Shown here piece by piece: positions 20,065 to 28,762 of a stretch of 28,762 nucleotides of DNA (its first letter is position 1; each line of letters begins with the position of its first letter). The translations under genes and the position numbers were made by a program. The notes below the pieces were generated by a model, which worked only from the letters and a program-made list of their open reading frames with translations, was not told where the DNA came from and made no database searches. Origin of the DNA: a virus; the IMG/VR virus record IMGVR_UViG_3300025137_000192, positions 1 through 28,762 of that record. The stretch is one strand, 5' to 3'.

Positions 20065-20718
20065 ATGGATATTATACAAATGCACAAACTAGCCGATTTG
20101 CTTATTGATAAAGCAGATGCTCCTTGGTTTACTTCTGAGGAAAAGGATATGTTTATAAACCTTGCCATGAAGCAAATTGTCGATGTTAATTATCGAGAGT
20201 TTGAAAAAAATGAAGAGGCTCGTGCAAAGTTAAATACATTAGTCCGCACTAAATCTGAAGGTACGGTTGCACAAGTTAACTTAACAACAATAACTGATTT
20301 TAGATACACGTTAGCCCTAAAAGGTACTACACCAGACAGTTGCGGTAATTTGATTACTAGAAAAATATCTCCCGTACAATGGGATGATGAAGCTGGAAAT
20401 CAAAACGACCCGTTTAACAAGAACAGTGATGCCAACTTAGGATATGTGCAAGAAAACATTGTTGGAACAGGTGACGTATTAAGAATACTAAGCGACACTA
20501 CTCCAACAAATGTTAGCTTGGTTTATTTAAAAACTCCGGTTGATGTAAGTAATAATCTTACAACTCCGGCTAGTAATGTAAATTGTGAGCTTCCAGAAAG
20601 CGTTCATGAAGAAGTTGTTAATTTAGCTGTAAGAAAAATGTTAGGTACTGTTGAAAGCCAAATTCAATATCAATTTCAAGCTAATGAAATTGCAAGTGAA
20701 AACGAAAATAAAAAATAA
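20065..20718 (+). CDS. Ring/adaptor-type structural protein (217 aa)
   Basis: A helical N-terminus (MDIIQMHKLADLLIDKADAPWFTSEE) is followed by a beta domain and the segment NCELPESVHEEVVNLAVRKMLG (about 177-198). The ELPExxHEEIVxLAVRKM pattern is one I associate with neck/ring proteins of crAss-like phages that stack under the portal. Starts on the base after the previous stop. Function by analogy: head-to-tail joining. Confidence 0.72.
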   Translation: MDIIQMHKLADLLIDKADAPWFTSEEKDMFINLAMKQIVDVNYREFEKNEEARAKLNTLVRTKSEGTVAQVNLTTITDFRYTLALKGTTPDSCGNLITRKISPVQWDDEAGNQNDPFNKNSDANLGYVQENIVGTGDVLRILSDTTPTNVSLVYLKTPVDVSNNLTTPASNVNCELPESVHEEVVNLAVRKMLGTVESQIQYQFQANEIASENENKK

Positions 20719-20722
20719 AAAT

Positions 20723-20977
20723 ATGGAAAAGTTTAAATCAAAAAAAGAAGCTCAAAAGGCGTTTGAACAAAATAACATTGAATACCCAAAGTTTATTAGC
20801 GGAGCTAATAAGGGAAAAATCAAAGGTTCTTTAGATTCTTTAACGAACATATACCATAGCGCAATAAAAAAACATAGTAAAAAACCTATTGCTGAAAAGA
20901 AAAAGGTTATAAAAAAAGTAGTCTTCCATAGAGGTAGACCATTAAAATTCAATTCATTTTTATTTAAAAAACAATAA
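20723..20977 (+). CDS. Small Lys-rich protein with AT-hook-like RGRP (84 aa)
   Basis: Start chosen at the ATG at 20723 (MEKFKSKKEAQKAFEQ); a longer frame would begin inside the previous gene. About a quarter of residues are Lys/Arg. The N-terminal helix and IYHSAIKKHSKKPIAEKKKV are followed by VVFHRGRPLKFNSF. RGRP is the core of AT-hook minor-groove binders, but flanking residues are not classic. A DNA-binding head protein is one possibility; it could also be a basic structural filler. Unknown family. Confidence 0.6.
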   Translation: MEKFKSKKEAQKAFEQNNIEYPKFISGANKGKIKGSLDSLTNIYHSAIKKHSKKPIAEKKKVIKKVVFHRGRPLKFNSFLFKKQ

Positions 20978-20992
20978 TTAAAATTTATTAAG

Positions 20993-21703
20993 ATGGCAAG
21001 ACAAAAAATTTCAATCGTATCAAATGCAGCATTATCTGTTGCACCGGTAAACACAAACGGAATGGTTACACTAGCTCCTGACTTTGTAGTTCCAGAAGCT
21101 TCATTACTTGGTGTGTCCGCAATTGATATTAGTGCGCAAGCAGGAACAGCAGGTTCTGTAGCAATAACTTTTGCAGGAACTTACGTAGCGGGTGATCAAG
21201 CTAAAGTGACATTTTCTTCTAACCTTACAGCAAGTCAAAAGTTTAGAAAAACTTACACTATAGATGTTGTAACGGGAGCAACTGGTACTACTGCAATAGC
21301 TGTTTCTTTGGTTTCAAAAATTCAAAGAGAAATAGATGCAGGGCTTATTGATTATCCATTTGCTTCAGTTTCTAACTCTGCTGGTGTTGTAACTGTTACT
21401 CAAGTTGGTGATGATTCTCATGGTTTAGAAGTATTTGTTTACACAGCTTCTACAAACGGAACAATAGCAAGCGTTATTACTGACACTGTTATTTCAGAAG
21501 GTCAACCTTCAGATTTAGTTGATGCTGGTATTCCTGCAGACAAAATAACAGAAGCGAGCTACAATACTGTGTGTTTACCTTACAATTCTCAAGTTGCACA
21601 ACCTTTTATAGATTCAAAAGGAGAAGTTGCTTATAACTTAAAGATTTATGCTAAGCATTCAGGTTATAAAGCTCAATTAGCAACTTTAATTGCTGCAATT
21701 TAA
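20993..21703 (+). CDS. Beta-rich virion protein, possible head fibre or decoration (236 aa)
   Basis: Mostly Ala, Val, Thr, Ser and Gly, with few charges: MARQKISIVSNAALSVAPVN, then repeated strands such as AGSVAITFAGTYVAGDQAKV and a KTYTIDVV segment. It ends YKAQLATLIAAI. The composition is that of a beta-sandwich structural protein such as a capsid decoration or head fibre. It is the last gene before the strong terminator, consistent with a highly expressed capsid-module product. No family assigned with confidence. Confidence 0.68.
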   Translation: MARQKISIVSNAALSVAPVNTNGMVTLAPDFVVPEASLLGVSAIDISAQAGTAGSVAITFAGTYVAGDQAKVTFSSNLTASQKFRKTYTIDVVTGATGTTAIAVSLVSKIQREIDAGLIDYPFASVSNSAGVVTVTQVGDDSHGLEVFVYTASTNGTIASVITDTVISEGQPSDLVDAGIPADKITEASYNTVCLPYNSQVAQPFIDSKGEVAYNLKIYAKHSGYKAQLATLIAAI

Positions 21704-21737
21704 AATTAATTTTTAAAGAGCAAATCAATAATAATTT

Positions 21738-21772
21738 AAAAAAAGCTCGCAGTTTATAGCGAGCTTTTTTTT
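21738..21772 (+). terminator. Strong rho-independent terminator after the capsid module
   Basis: A perfect 13-base stem (21738-21750 with 21759-21771) with an 8-base loop AGTTTATA. The core GCTCGC/GCGAGC is followed by T8. It lies 35 bases after the stop at 21703 and splits the structural block in two, so downstream ring/tail genes need read-through or another promoter. Confidence 0.93.
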
Positions 21773-21787
21773 ATTAAATTTGAAAGC

Positions 21788-22486
21788 ATGGCAACATTGA
21801 ATGAATTAGCATACAATATTAAAAATATAGCACGTAATGGTCAAGGTAATTCTGACGATGACTTGTTAACTATATCTCAAATTAAGTTTTGGATAGAATA
21901 TTATCGTGCAGAAGGAATACTACAAACTACTAATTACGGAAAAGACATACACCCGCAAATGGTGCAAGACTTAGGTATTGTTCCATTAGTAGAAGTAGAT
22001 GCTACTGACTCTAACTGTCCTACTGTTTCTTGGGGTTGCAAAATAAAAAAAGTAACAGTACCTAAATTTGTAGATTTCCCTAAAGACAGAGCCGTAGTTT
22101 TTGTTGGTAAAATTGACAAAAGAGAGCCTTTTATTTTAGGTAATGCAGATACAGATTATTTTAAATCTGCTACTCAATTTGGAAAAATGATGTCAAGAGT
22201 AACAATGATTGGCAATAATATGTATTTTGAATTAAATAATACTGACATAGGATTAGAGTATGTAAATATAAGAGGTGTTTTTGAAAATCCAACAAAAGTA
22301 GATCAATATGCAGTTGCAGGTTGTAAGCCTACGTGTTTTAATGACGCTACAAGTGAATATCCTCTTCCTCTTAATTTATACGTTTATGTATTAACAAATA
22401 TTTTACAAAAAGAATTACAGTTTACTGAATCGGCTGTAAATGATGAATTAAACAATGCAAGAAAAGACAATCAAAAGATTGGATAA
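21788..22486 (+). CDS. crAss-like structural protein, ring/tail adaptor type (232 aa)
   Basis: The N-terminal MATLNELAYNIKNIARNGQG and ISQIKFWIEYYRAEGI (about 30-45) are typical of a crAss-like neck/ring protein in my memory. A beta domain follows (CKIKKVTVPKFVDFPKDRAVVF), then the end PLPLNLYVYVLTNILQKELQF. The start follows the terminator by 15 bases; TAAATTTG at 21775-21782 is a TAnnTTTG match but so close to the ATG that a leaderless mRNA would result, so I do not count it as a promoter. Confidence 0.72.
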   Translation: MATLNELAYNIKNIARNGQGNSDDDLLTISQIKFWIEYYRAEGILQTTNYGKDIHPQMVQDLGIVPLVEVDATDSNCPTVSWGCKIKKVTVPKFVDFPKDRAVVFVGKIDKREPFILGNADTDYFKSATQFGKMMSRVTMIGNNMYFELNNTDIGLEYVNIRGVFENPTKVDQYAVAGCKPTCFNDATSEYPLPLNLYVYVLTNILQKELQFTESAVNDELNNARKDNQKIG

Positions 22487-22898
22487 AAATAATCGTGTAA
22501 CGCTAATTGGTGTTTATGAAGAAGCTATTAAAGAAATAGAAAGAGAACTTGCTAAAAGACCATACTTAAATAAACGCACAATTACATTTAGAGAGTTTAG
22601 AAATATAGTAAAACCTTATTTAAAATTTATATTAGATTACACAATAATAGGTTTTGAGTATAAACTACCTAATAAGTTTGGAGGTCTAAGAATTATAAAA
22701 AAAAGAAATAACAAAAAACAAAGATATTATAAACCAGATAATGTTGATGAGTTTTACACAAAAGGATATTGGCATGAATTGTATTGGTTTAGACCTGATA
22801 AGTGGAAAAATATAAACGTAAAGTTAAGCCCTACTCAAACTAAAAAAATGATGAAGCAAGTCAATAGAGGTTATGAGTATGCTGATTTTACAGAATAG
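22455..22898 (+). CDS. Basic structural-module protein (147 aa)
   Basis: Very basic and aromatic: MQEKTIKRLDKNNRVTLIGV, an IERELAKRPYLNKRTITFREF segment, LRIIKKRNNKKQRYYKP in the middle, and YWHELYWFRPDKWKN (about 106-120). The chosen ATG overlaps the previous gene by 32 bases in another frame. The family is likely crAss-specific; a role in the neck or in DNA contact is inferred from charge and position only. Confidence 0.65.
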   Translation: MQEKTIKRLDKNNRVTLIGVYEEAIKEIERELAKRPYLNKRTITFREFRNIVKPYLKFILDYTIIGFEYKLPNKFGGLRIIKKRNNKKQRYYKPDNVDEFYTKGYWHELYWFRPDKWKNINVKLSPTQTKKMMKQVNRGYEYADFTE

Positions 22899-22906
22899 AA
22901 AAAAAC

Positions 22907-23626
22907 ATGAATAGCGACAAAATTTCTATAAGAAGAATTATTGGTGATGTAGCCGGTAATTTAGGTTTAAAAAGTGTTAATCAGTATATAGATGATTTTG
23001 CAAGGTGGTCTGTTGAAGCTGAGAATTTAATTGGAACTGAAAATTCATATATACATAAAGAATGTTTAATACCGGTCAAAAACATGAAAGCTTGCTTGCC
23101 CGATGACTGCGTATCATTAGTTAGTTTAAAACATTACGATACAGAAATAGAGTTTAGTGATAAAAACTTCTCTATGTTTAATAAGAGCGAGTCTAACGGA
23201 GGTTCTGTGCACTTAGCAAGCATATCGTCCGCAAAACTAAATAACGCTAACACAAGGCAAGCAAATTCAGGTAGCACGTATAATTTAGTTTTTAGTTTAA
23301 AAAACAGATACATATACGTAAACAGTAAAGACATTAGTGAAATTGGGATTAGCTATCAAGGTGTTGCTATAGACAAAGAAGGATTTCCTTTAATTTCTAA
23401 AAGTCATGAGTTGGCTGTTTCTCAATATTTAATGTGGAGATGTAAATCTGTAGAGTACTACAACGGTAAAATACCTCATCATGTTTATAAAGAGTTAGAA
23501 TCAAGGTGGTATTACCTATGCGCTCAAGCAAGAGGTAATGACGAAATGCCTAGTCCTGCTAAATTAGAATATCTTGCAAACATGTTTAATCAACTATTAC
23601 CTTTACCTAACAAAAAATATTTTTAA
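22907..23626 (+). CDS. Ring/tail adaptor protein (239 aa)
   Basis: An N-terminal helical part MNSDKISIRRIIGDVAGNLG with INQYIDDFARWSVEAENLIG-like helices (about 26-45), a beta domain containing LPDDCVSLVSLKHYDTEIEF, and a C-terminal helical HELAVSQYLMWRCKSVEYYN (about 168-187). This alpha-beta-alpha layout resembles head-tail gatekeeper/ring proteins of short-tailed phages. Its stop overlaps the start of the giant tail protein (TAATG), suggesting assembly as neighbours. Confidence 0.7.
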   Translation: MNSDKISIRRIIGDVAGNLGLKSVNQYIDDFARWSVEAENLIGTENSYIHKECLIPVKNMKACLPDDCVSLVSLKHYDTEIEFSDKNFSMFNKSESNGGSVHLASISSAKLNNANTRQANSGSTYNLVFSLKNRYIYVNSKDISEIGISYQGVAIDKEGFPLISKSHELAVSQYLMWRCKSVEYYNGKIPHHVYKELESRWYYLCAQARGNDEMPSPAKLEYLANMFNQLLPLPNKKYF

Positions 23627-26600
23627 TGGGGCAGATTAGTAAAAACACATTTAGCAAAGGTTTAAATAGAGATTACGACCCAACTAATGTTAACTCGTCA
23701 TCTATGGTTGACAACATTAATGGTCGGTTAATGTTTAACAAAAGGGGAACACTTGATTGGGTAGAAGACAATGGTAATAAACTTACATTTACTTTAAATG
23801 GAAACAGCGGTAATGATACTGAAAGGTACGCTCCTATAGGTTATTGTGGTGATGGTAATATAAAAATTATATTTTCTGTTAAAGAAGATTTGTCTGCTTC
23901 TGAAATCGGAATACTTGGAACTGATAAAGATGGTCAAGGAACTTATAAAACTTTATTTAATGATACTCTTGATACAAATAAATTAAGTTTTAATCCAGAA
24001 AATGAAATATGCGCTAGATTTTTATATGAAAATAATGAAAAAATTAGAGTTTATTGGGTTGATGGGATAAAAAAAACAACTCCAAAATCTAATCCTCCAC
24101 GTGTTTATACTTTTAAATATGATGTAACAACTGGATTGTCAAAAAATAATGTAAACGCATACTCTACAGTAACTACATCTGTACACAATATAAATAGTCA
24201 ACCTGATTTTAATATTGGTATAGTAAAATTTGTAGAAAATATTGCTGGTAGTTTATTAACGGGTGTTTATCAATATGCTTATAGATTGCTAACAATTGAC
24301 GGATATGTAACTCCTTGGACAATTCCTACTAAAAAAATATTTGTTACTTCTGATGTTGTTGATGGAGACAATTCCCCTCGTTATGAAATGGAAGGCTCTG
24401 GTGAGTCTTCATCAAAAGGTATCAAAATAGAAATTAAAGGTATAGATGTAAATTACAAAAGAATAGAAATTGTTTATTTATACTCTAAAACAACCACAGT
24501 TGTAGACTCTTCAAATATTTTTTTAAGAACAGAAATAACTGGCTCTACAATGACTTTTGAACACACTTCTAATGATGGTGTACCTGTTGTAGCAGCAACT
24601 ATAGCTGAAAAGTTTCAAGCAGTTAGCTCGGCAAAGACATTAGATATTAAAGACAATGTTTTGTATTATGGAAACATTAACGAAAATAGATTGTCTATTA
24701 CAGACGAAGAAATAGAAGCGGTTTTAGTAGACTTAACAATTAGCCCTAAGTTTAGAGATATGCCTTCCGATAAGCATAAACCTAACAATCAAAATTATGA
24801 CTCAGTCGGAGCTCAACCACCTCTTGTTCGTGACCAAGACTGGACAGACGTAACTACAAACAAAAGATTAAATCAATCAAGTTTAGAAACTTATAGTATA
24901 AAAAATGATTACGCTAATTATAACGGAACACAAGTAGAGCATTTATTTACCGGTTATTTTCGTGGTGAAGTTTATAGATTTGGTATTGTTTTTTACGATA
25001 AAGTTGGAAATCCGTATTTTGCTTTTCATTTAGCTGATTTTTTATTTCCAGATCAATATAGTACATCTTATGAGTGGCGTAGATTAAAACAAGATGGCAC
25101 TATAAGACAAAGAAGTGCAATTTTAACACAGCCTGCTGTACCTACTAATGATTTTCATAACACAAATTTATTGTCCGACTATTTAATTAATAATACAAGT
25201 TATTATAATACAGGTTATTCAGACCTTAGAATAATGGGTATTGAAGTTGGAGGTTTAGATTTGTCAGGTATTGCAGATAGAATTAGCGGATTTTCTATTG
25301 TTAGAACAGATAGAAATAAATCAATACTACATCAAGGCTTGATATTGCCAAACACATTTGATCCTGATGATGGAAGAACAAGACCTTGGCCGGTAAGCCA
25401 TATGAGAATAGGGGCGGCAGGAAGTTATCCGGGTGAATTTGAACTGTTTGGCATAAAAGGAAGTAACGGTCAAAAATTTAGGATAAAACCTAATGATTGT
25501 ATTTTACACGCTCCTGATGTAGATTTTGATGTTGCAAATAATTTGCCAGTTGTTACTAATAGTGACAGATTAAAAATTGTTGGCTCTTGCTATAAACAGT
25601 GCAATGCCGGTGACAACTCATTTAATCGTCCAAATTATACATTTTTAGACCAAAACCCTAATGGTGATGATAATGCCGTAATGATTACTAAATGGTATAG
25701 AACTTTTAATAATTATCACAATAATGTATCTGGTACTTTTGCAGAAATTCGTCCTTCATACGGAATGACAGCTAAAATAACACATCAATATAATTTAAAT
25801 ATTAATCAATCTTTACCAAATTATAGAGGCTCTACTGACTTTGATAATGCAACACAATTTGAAACTGACAGTGCGCCTAATACCGAAGGCTATGGGAATA
25901 GCACAGAATTTGCAGGCGGTGGAAAACCAAATAGTATTTTATATAGGCATTTAGATTTTACCGGAGGTTTAACGTCTGATTCTCATTCTTGCGCTTTTAA
26001 CTATAATAGCGGCTCTACTCTAACTACTGGAACTCAATCAGGAGCTTTAATATGCAATTACACTAGAAATGGAGATAACATAGCAGAAACTGCTTATGGA
26101 GGTTTAACAGCTAGTAGTTTGTCTGAAACTATTTTTTATTCAACAGGTCATTTTCAACCAATAAATAATACCGCTTTTACAACTCCTTCTAGTAATATTT
26201 ATAATCAAATTGAAATTTTTGGCGGAGATTGTTATTTAAATTATTTTGGATTTGCTAGAATTTATCCTAGAATACGAAGTGGGGCAAGCGGTAATTCGGG
26301 AGTTGGATATGGAATTGTTTTTCCTTTAGAAAGTGAAAATAATTACAGCTTAAGACAATCAAATACAAACCCAGAAAGAATGTATACTGATGTTAGTATT
26401 AGACCTGGAGGTACTCCTAGTATTTGGACAAATGGTTTGTTTTATACGTCTTCAACTAATAATCGTTTAGAAATTTTTAATTATAATGACGTTATAAATT
26501 TTAGCGAATTAACAACTTTCTTTACTGGAAAACCTATAGATTTTGATAGTATTAATGAATTTCCTATTAGATGGAGGCATACAAAAACTAAATATTATGG

Positions 26601-27948
26601 CGACCCTATTGATACTTGGCGACAGTTTGAAGTAAATAAATTTCAAGATTTAAAAGGTGTATACGGTCCAATTACAAGCTCAAGTTTTTTGTTTAATCAA
26701 ATTTATTCTTTTCAAGAAACCGGATTTGGTAGGCTTAGAGCGTTTGATAGAGCAGCTTTAGAAAGTGAAACAACTCAATCCTTAACAACTGGTATAGGTC
26801 CGGCATTAGATGGTGTTGATTATGTATCAACTTCTGTTGGTAATCAAAACCAATGGTCTTTAGTAAACACAGGAAAAGCATTTTATTGGATAGATGTTTA
26901 TAATGGAAAAGCAATGCGTTTTGCTCAAGATGGATTAAGTTATCTTTCTGATTTAAGAGGCATGCATTATTTCTTTGCAAAAGAATCTTCTTTCTTTTTA
27001 AATAAAGACAACCCAATTAATAACAATGGAATACTAGGAGTTTGGAATTCTAAAGATAGAGAAGTCTTGTGGACTTTTAATAGAGACGAATATTTTAGTA
27101 TTAATTACGGAATTACTATTAACTCTGATTTAATTGACAATGAGTTTTATTACGGTAATAACGAAACAGTATTTATTAATTGGCAAGGCGTTTCAGGTGT
27201 TTTACAAGGAATAGCTTTGCCAGCGGGTAATAGTCAATTTGGAAACAATACTAATATTATACAATATATTTCTTTAAAAAGTACATCTAATGCAATGGGT
27301 GTTAAACAGTATATAGGTTCTGGTAGTAGCGGATTAGTTTTAATACAACCGGGTGAAAACTATATGTTTTACAGAGATTCAAGCACAGATGTTTGGTCAT
27401 ACACATTATTGACTGATAAAAGCAAAATAACGCCTTTTAGGGCAACAGTAGTTTATTCTGAATACATAGAGTCATTTAGTCAATTTCATTCTTTTAAACC
27501 TAACTTTTACATTTCTCATAATAAATTTTTAATTAGTGAGCAGGCTAGTCTTGAACCTAAAAAATATTATGTTCATGGCAAAAATGAATTACACGCTAAT
27601 TATTATGGTCAAAATTGGAAAACAAGTTTAAAAGTTACAGTTAGTGATCAAGGTGAATTTTCTAAATTGTTTGATAACGTAAGGGTAGCAGTTAATAAGC
27701 AAGGCGTTGATAAGATGAGTAAATTTATTTTCTCTACAGAACAACAAAAACATTTTTATGATGTTCAATCAGACACAAGAGTAAGGTTTTTAGAAGACAA
27801 CTTTAGAATGCCGATTAGAACTCAAAATCAATTAGACCGTATGAGAGGTAGGTGGCTATCTATGATTTTTGAATTTCAAAACAACACAAGCTATTCAATT
27901 AAAATTGATAACTTAATAAATCATTACAGACTTTCTAACAGAAAATAA
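23626..27948 (+). CDS. Very large tail protein, nozzle/muzzle type (1440 aa)
   Basis: The N-terminus MGQISKNTFSKGLNRDYDPT, then VDNINGRLMFNKRG, matches the opening of the large tail 'stabilization'/muzzle proteins of crAss-like phages, related in role to T7 gp12 and P22 gp10 tail tube/nozzle proteins. The body is almost entirely beta-rich, with many Asn, Ser, Thr and Tyr and few Cys. The C-terminal region contains FKPNFYISHNKFLISEQ and ends in NNTSYSIKIDNLINHYRLSN. It is expected to form the distal tail around the channel. Low-charge Asn/Gly-rich middle parts (about 700-1000) may be surface-exposed receptor-facing insertions (inference). Confidence 0.78.
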   Translation: MGQISKNTFSKGLNRDYDPTNVNSSSMVDNINGRLMFNKRGTLDWVEDNGNKLTFTLNGNSGNDTERYAPIGYCGDGNIKIIFSVKEDLSASEIGILGTDKDGQGTYKTLFNDTLDTNKLSFNPENEICARFLYENNEKIRVYWVDGIKKTTPKSNPPRVYTFKYDVTTGLSKNNVNAYSTVTTSVHNINSQPDFNIGIVKFVENIAGSLLTGVYQYAYRLLTIDGYVTPWTIPTKKIFVTSDVVDGDNSPRYEMEGSGESSSKGIKIEIKGIDVNYKRIEIVYLYSKTTTVVDSSNIFLRTEITGSTMTFEHTSNDGVPVVAATIAEKFQAVSSAKTLDIKDNVLYYGNINENRLSITDEEIEAVLVDLTISPKFRDMPSDKHKPNNQNYDSVGAQPPLVRDQDWTDVTTNKRLNQSSLETYSIKNDYANYNGTQVEHLFTGYFRGEVYRFGIVFYDKVGNPYFAFHLADFLFPDQYSTSYEWRRLKQDGTIRQRSAILTQPAVPTNDFHNTNLLSDYLINNTSYYNTGYSDLRIMGIEVGGLDLSGIADRISGFSIVRTDRNKSILHQGLILPNTFDPDDGRTRPWPVSHMRIGAAGSYPGEFELFGIKGSNGQKFRIKPNDCILHAPDVDFDVANNLPVVTNSDRLKIVGSCYKQCNAGDNSFNRPNYTFLDQNPNGDDNAVMITKWYRTFNNYHNNVSGTFAEIRPSYGMTAKITHQYNLNINQSLPNYRGSTDFDNATQFETDSAPNTEGYGNSTEFAGGGKPNSILYRHLDFTGGLTSDSHSCAFNYNSGSTLTTGTQSGALICNYTRNGDNIAETAYGGLTASSLSETIFYSTGHFQPINNTAFTTPSSNIYNQIEIFGGDCYLNYFGFARIYPRIRSGASGNSGVGYGIVFPLESENNYSLRQSNTNPERMYTDVSIRPGGTPSIWTNGLFYTSSTNNRLEIFNYNDVINFSELTTFFTGKPIDFDSINEFPIRWRHTKTKYYGDPIDTWRQFEVNKFQDLKGVYGPITSSSFLFNQIYSFQETGFGRLRAFDRAALESETTQSLTTGIGPALDGVDYVSTSVGNQNQWSLVNTGKAFYWIDVYNGKAMRFAQDGLSYLSDLRGMHYFFAKESSFFLNKDNPINNNGILGVWNSKDREVLWTFNRDEYFSINYGITINSDLIDNEFYYGNNETVFINWQGVSGVLQGIALPAGNSQFGNNTNIIQYISLKSTSNAMGVKQYIGSGSSGLVLIQPGENYMFYRDSSTDVWSYTLLTDKSKITPFRATVVYSEYIESFSQFHSFKPNFYISHNKFLISEQASLEPKKYYVHGKNELHANYYGQNWKTSLKVTVSDQGEFSKLFDNVRVAVNKQGVDKMSKFIFSTEQQKHFYDVQSDTRVRFLEDNFRMPIRTQNQLDRMRGRWLSMIFEFQNNTSYSIKIDNLINHYRLSNRK

Positions 27949-27950
27949 TC

Positions 27951-28762
27951 ATGGCTATATTTCAAGACACAAGAGAATTACCTAGACATTTAGAACCTGC
28001 GCCAGGCATGACAAAGGTTAAGGGTTGGAAAAAAAATGCTTTAGCTGTAATGGGCTATAAAGATACGGGAGAAAGAAACGCTTGGGGAAAAGCAAAAAGT
28101 TTTTTACCGAACATAGGAGTAGCGTCTAATTTAATTGGCAGAAATGTAGCTAAAAAATTAACAAAAGGTACTGACGCTAACACCGTTATGAAAGAAACGG
28201 ATGACGAATGGATGAGTGCAGGATTGTCAAAAGGTAAATTTTTATACGAAGTCGCTAAACTTGGATTAACATTAGGAGTTGGCGGTGGAATAGGTGCTGC
28301 AAAAAAAGCAGGGTCTAGCATGATTGAAGGTGGTGGAATAGGTGGAGGTAGAGATATAGCTACAAGTACAGCAGGTAGTAATTTAACAAAAATGCTAGAT
28401 TCAGAAGGTACAGATTTAGCCAAGCAAACTTTAGATTTAGGAGCTGATAATATACTAGGAAATAAAAGCAATTCAGAATTAATAAATTCTATTGGTAATG
28501 ATGAAAATGATGACGGAACTCTTAACATGGATAAATATAAAGAAAGAGGGTTTAGTTTTAATGAGCTTAATAATGAAGACAAAAAATTAATGAAAAAAGC
28601 AAAACGTCAAAAAAGATTAGGTCAAGCATCTAATTTATTAGACAAAATACCTTTAGCGGGCGGTGTTGCCAGTAGTGGTTTAGAGTTGGTCGCTGCTCAA
28701 AAAAATTATACACAAGCTGCTGAAGATGAAGTTGAAAAACTAGAAAATCAAAAACTTGCACA
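27951..28762 (+). CDS. Gly-rich virion protein, possible internal/ejection protein, cut by the right edge
   Basis: An ATG at 27951 opens a frame that is still open at 28762 (270 codons visible). It begins MAIFQDTRELPRHLEPAPGM. Residues about 103-140 include LGLTLGVGGGIGAAKKAG and a second Gly cluster GGGIGGGRD, forming glycine-zipper-like helices. Later parts are helical and basic (KKLMKKAKRQKRLGQ), followed by a second small hydrophobic patch and an acidic coiled coil. Amphipathic Gly-rich helices next to the tail gene are typical of proteins carried in the virion and ejected into the host. Inferred, no family certain. Confidence 0.65.
   Translation, partial: MAIFQDTRELPRHLEPAPGMTKVKGWKKNALAVMGYKDTGERNAWGKAKSFLPNIGVASNLIGRNVAKKLTKGTDANTVMKETDDEWMSAGLSKGKFLYEVAKLGLTLGVGGGIGAAKKAGSSMIEGGGIGGGRDIATSTAGSNLTKMLDSEGTDLAKQTLDLGADNILGNKSNSELINSIGNDENDDGTLNMDKYKERGFSFNELNNEDKKLMKKAKRQKRLGQASNLLDKIPLAGGVASSGLELVAAQKNYTQAAEDEVEKLENQKLA

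Noticed and set aside
21775-21782. TAAATTTG as promoter for the ring/tail genes
   Set aside because: The -7 match ends only 5 bases before the ATG and there is no -33 TTG; it would require a leaderless message, so evidence is too thin.
28055-28582. Leftward open frame of 175 aa near the right edge
   Set aside because: It is Ser/Pro/Leu-rich and fully antisense to the Gly-rich rightward gene starting at 27951, which follows the tail gene by 2 bases.
1-28762. tRNA or rRNA genes, insertion sequences, integration genes
   Set aside because: None recognised on either strand.

Overview
The window looks like part of a tailed phage of the crAss-like group (Crassvirales) that infects a member of the Bacteroidetes, most likely a flavobacterium. 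Three things point this way. The rightward block has a crAss-like morphogenesis order: large terminase, portal, acidic scaffold-like protein, HK97-fold type major capsid protein, small ring/adaptor proteins, a very large tail protein and a Gly-rich putative ejection protein. The DNA is AT-rich, starts lack Shine-Dalgarno sequences, and several promoters carry the Bacteroidetes -7 element TAnnTTTG. Finally, the three metabolic genes resemble flavobacterial proteins. Family assignments are from recall of families; no database search was possible.

Layout. Positions 1-7045 hold a dense leftward block of about twenty small genes, many of unknown function and typical of a phage early/host-takeover region. 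Recognisable members are a DpnD/PcfM-like protein, a GHKL-type ATPase with its motifs in permuted order, a 58-aa Cys-rich protein, a 55-aa protein with an SSB-like acidic C-terminal tip, and a 28-aa single-membrane-span peptide. Fourteen copies of one regulatory element (core CCCNWTGTGNNNTGA, usually followed by ACTTTAAA) are spread through this block, nearly all just upstream of a gene. Most copies form a hairpin whose arms co-vary between copies.

Positions 6861-7353 are largely non-coding and structured, and end in a rightward intrinsic terminator. Positions 7354-10976 are a leftward transcription unit: a phage protein of unknown function, then PII (GlnB/GlnK), an ammonium transporter (Amt) and a BBP2-type outer-membrane porin, followed by two small phage proteins, one with an HExxH motif. 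The three metabolic genes form a complete outer membrane, inner membrane and cytosol ammonium-acquisition cassette. It is driven by host-type promoters rather than by the early element.

Positions 10977-11214 are a divergent control region. From 11215 rightward come MazG-like, winged-helix, two unknown proteins, TerL, portal, scaffold-like protein, MCP and head/tail completion genes. A strong terminator at 21738-21772 separates the capsid genes from the ring/tail genes, which run to the right edge.

How it works together (inference): the leftward small genes would be expressed first, probably through the repeated hairpin element. The nitrogen cassette, under host-like promoters, would raise or re-tune ammonium import in infected, nitrogen-limited cells. 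The rightward block builds the virion.
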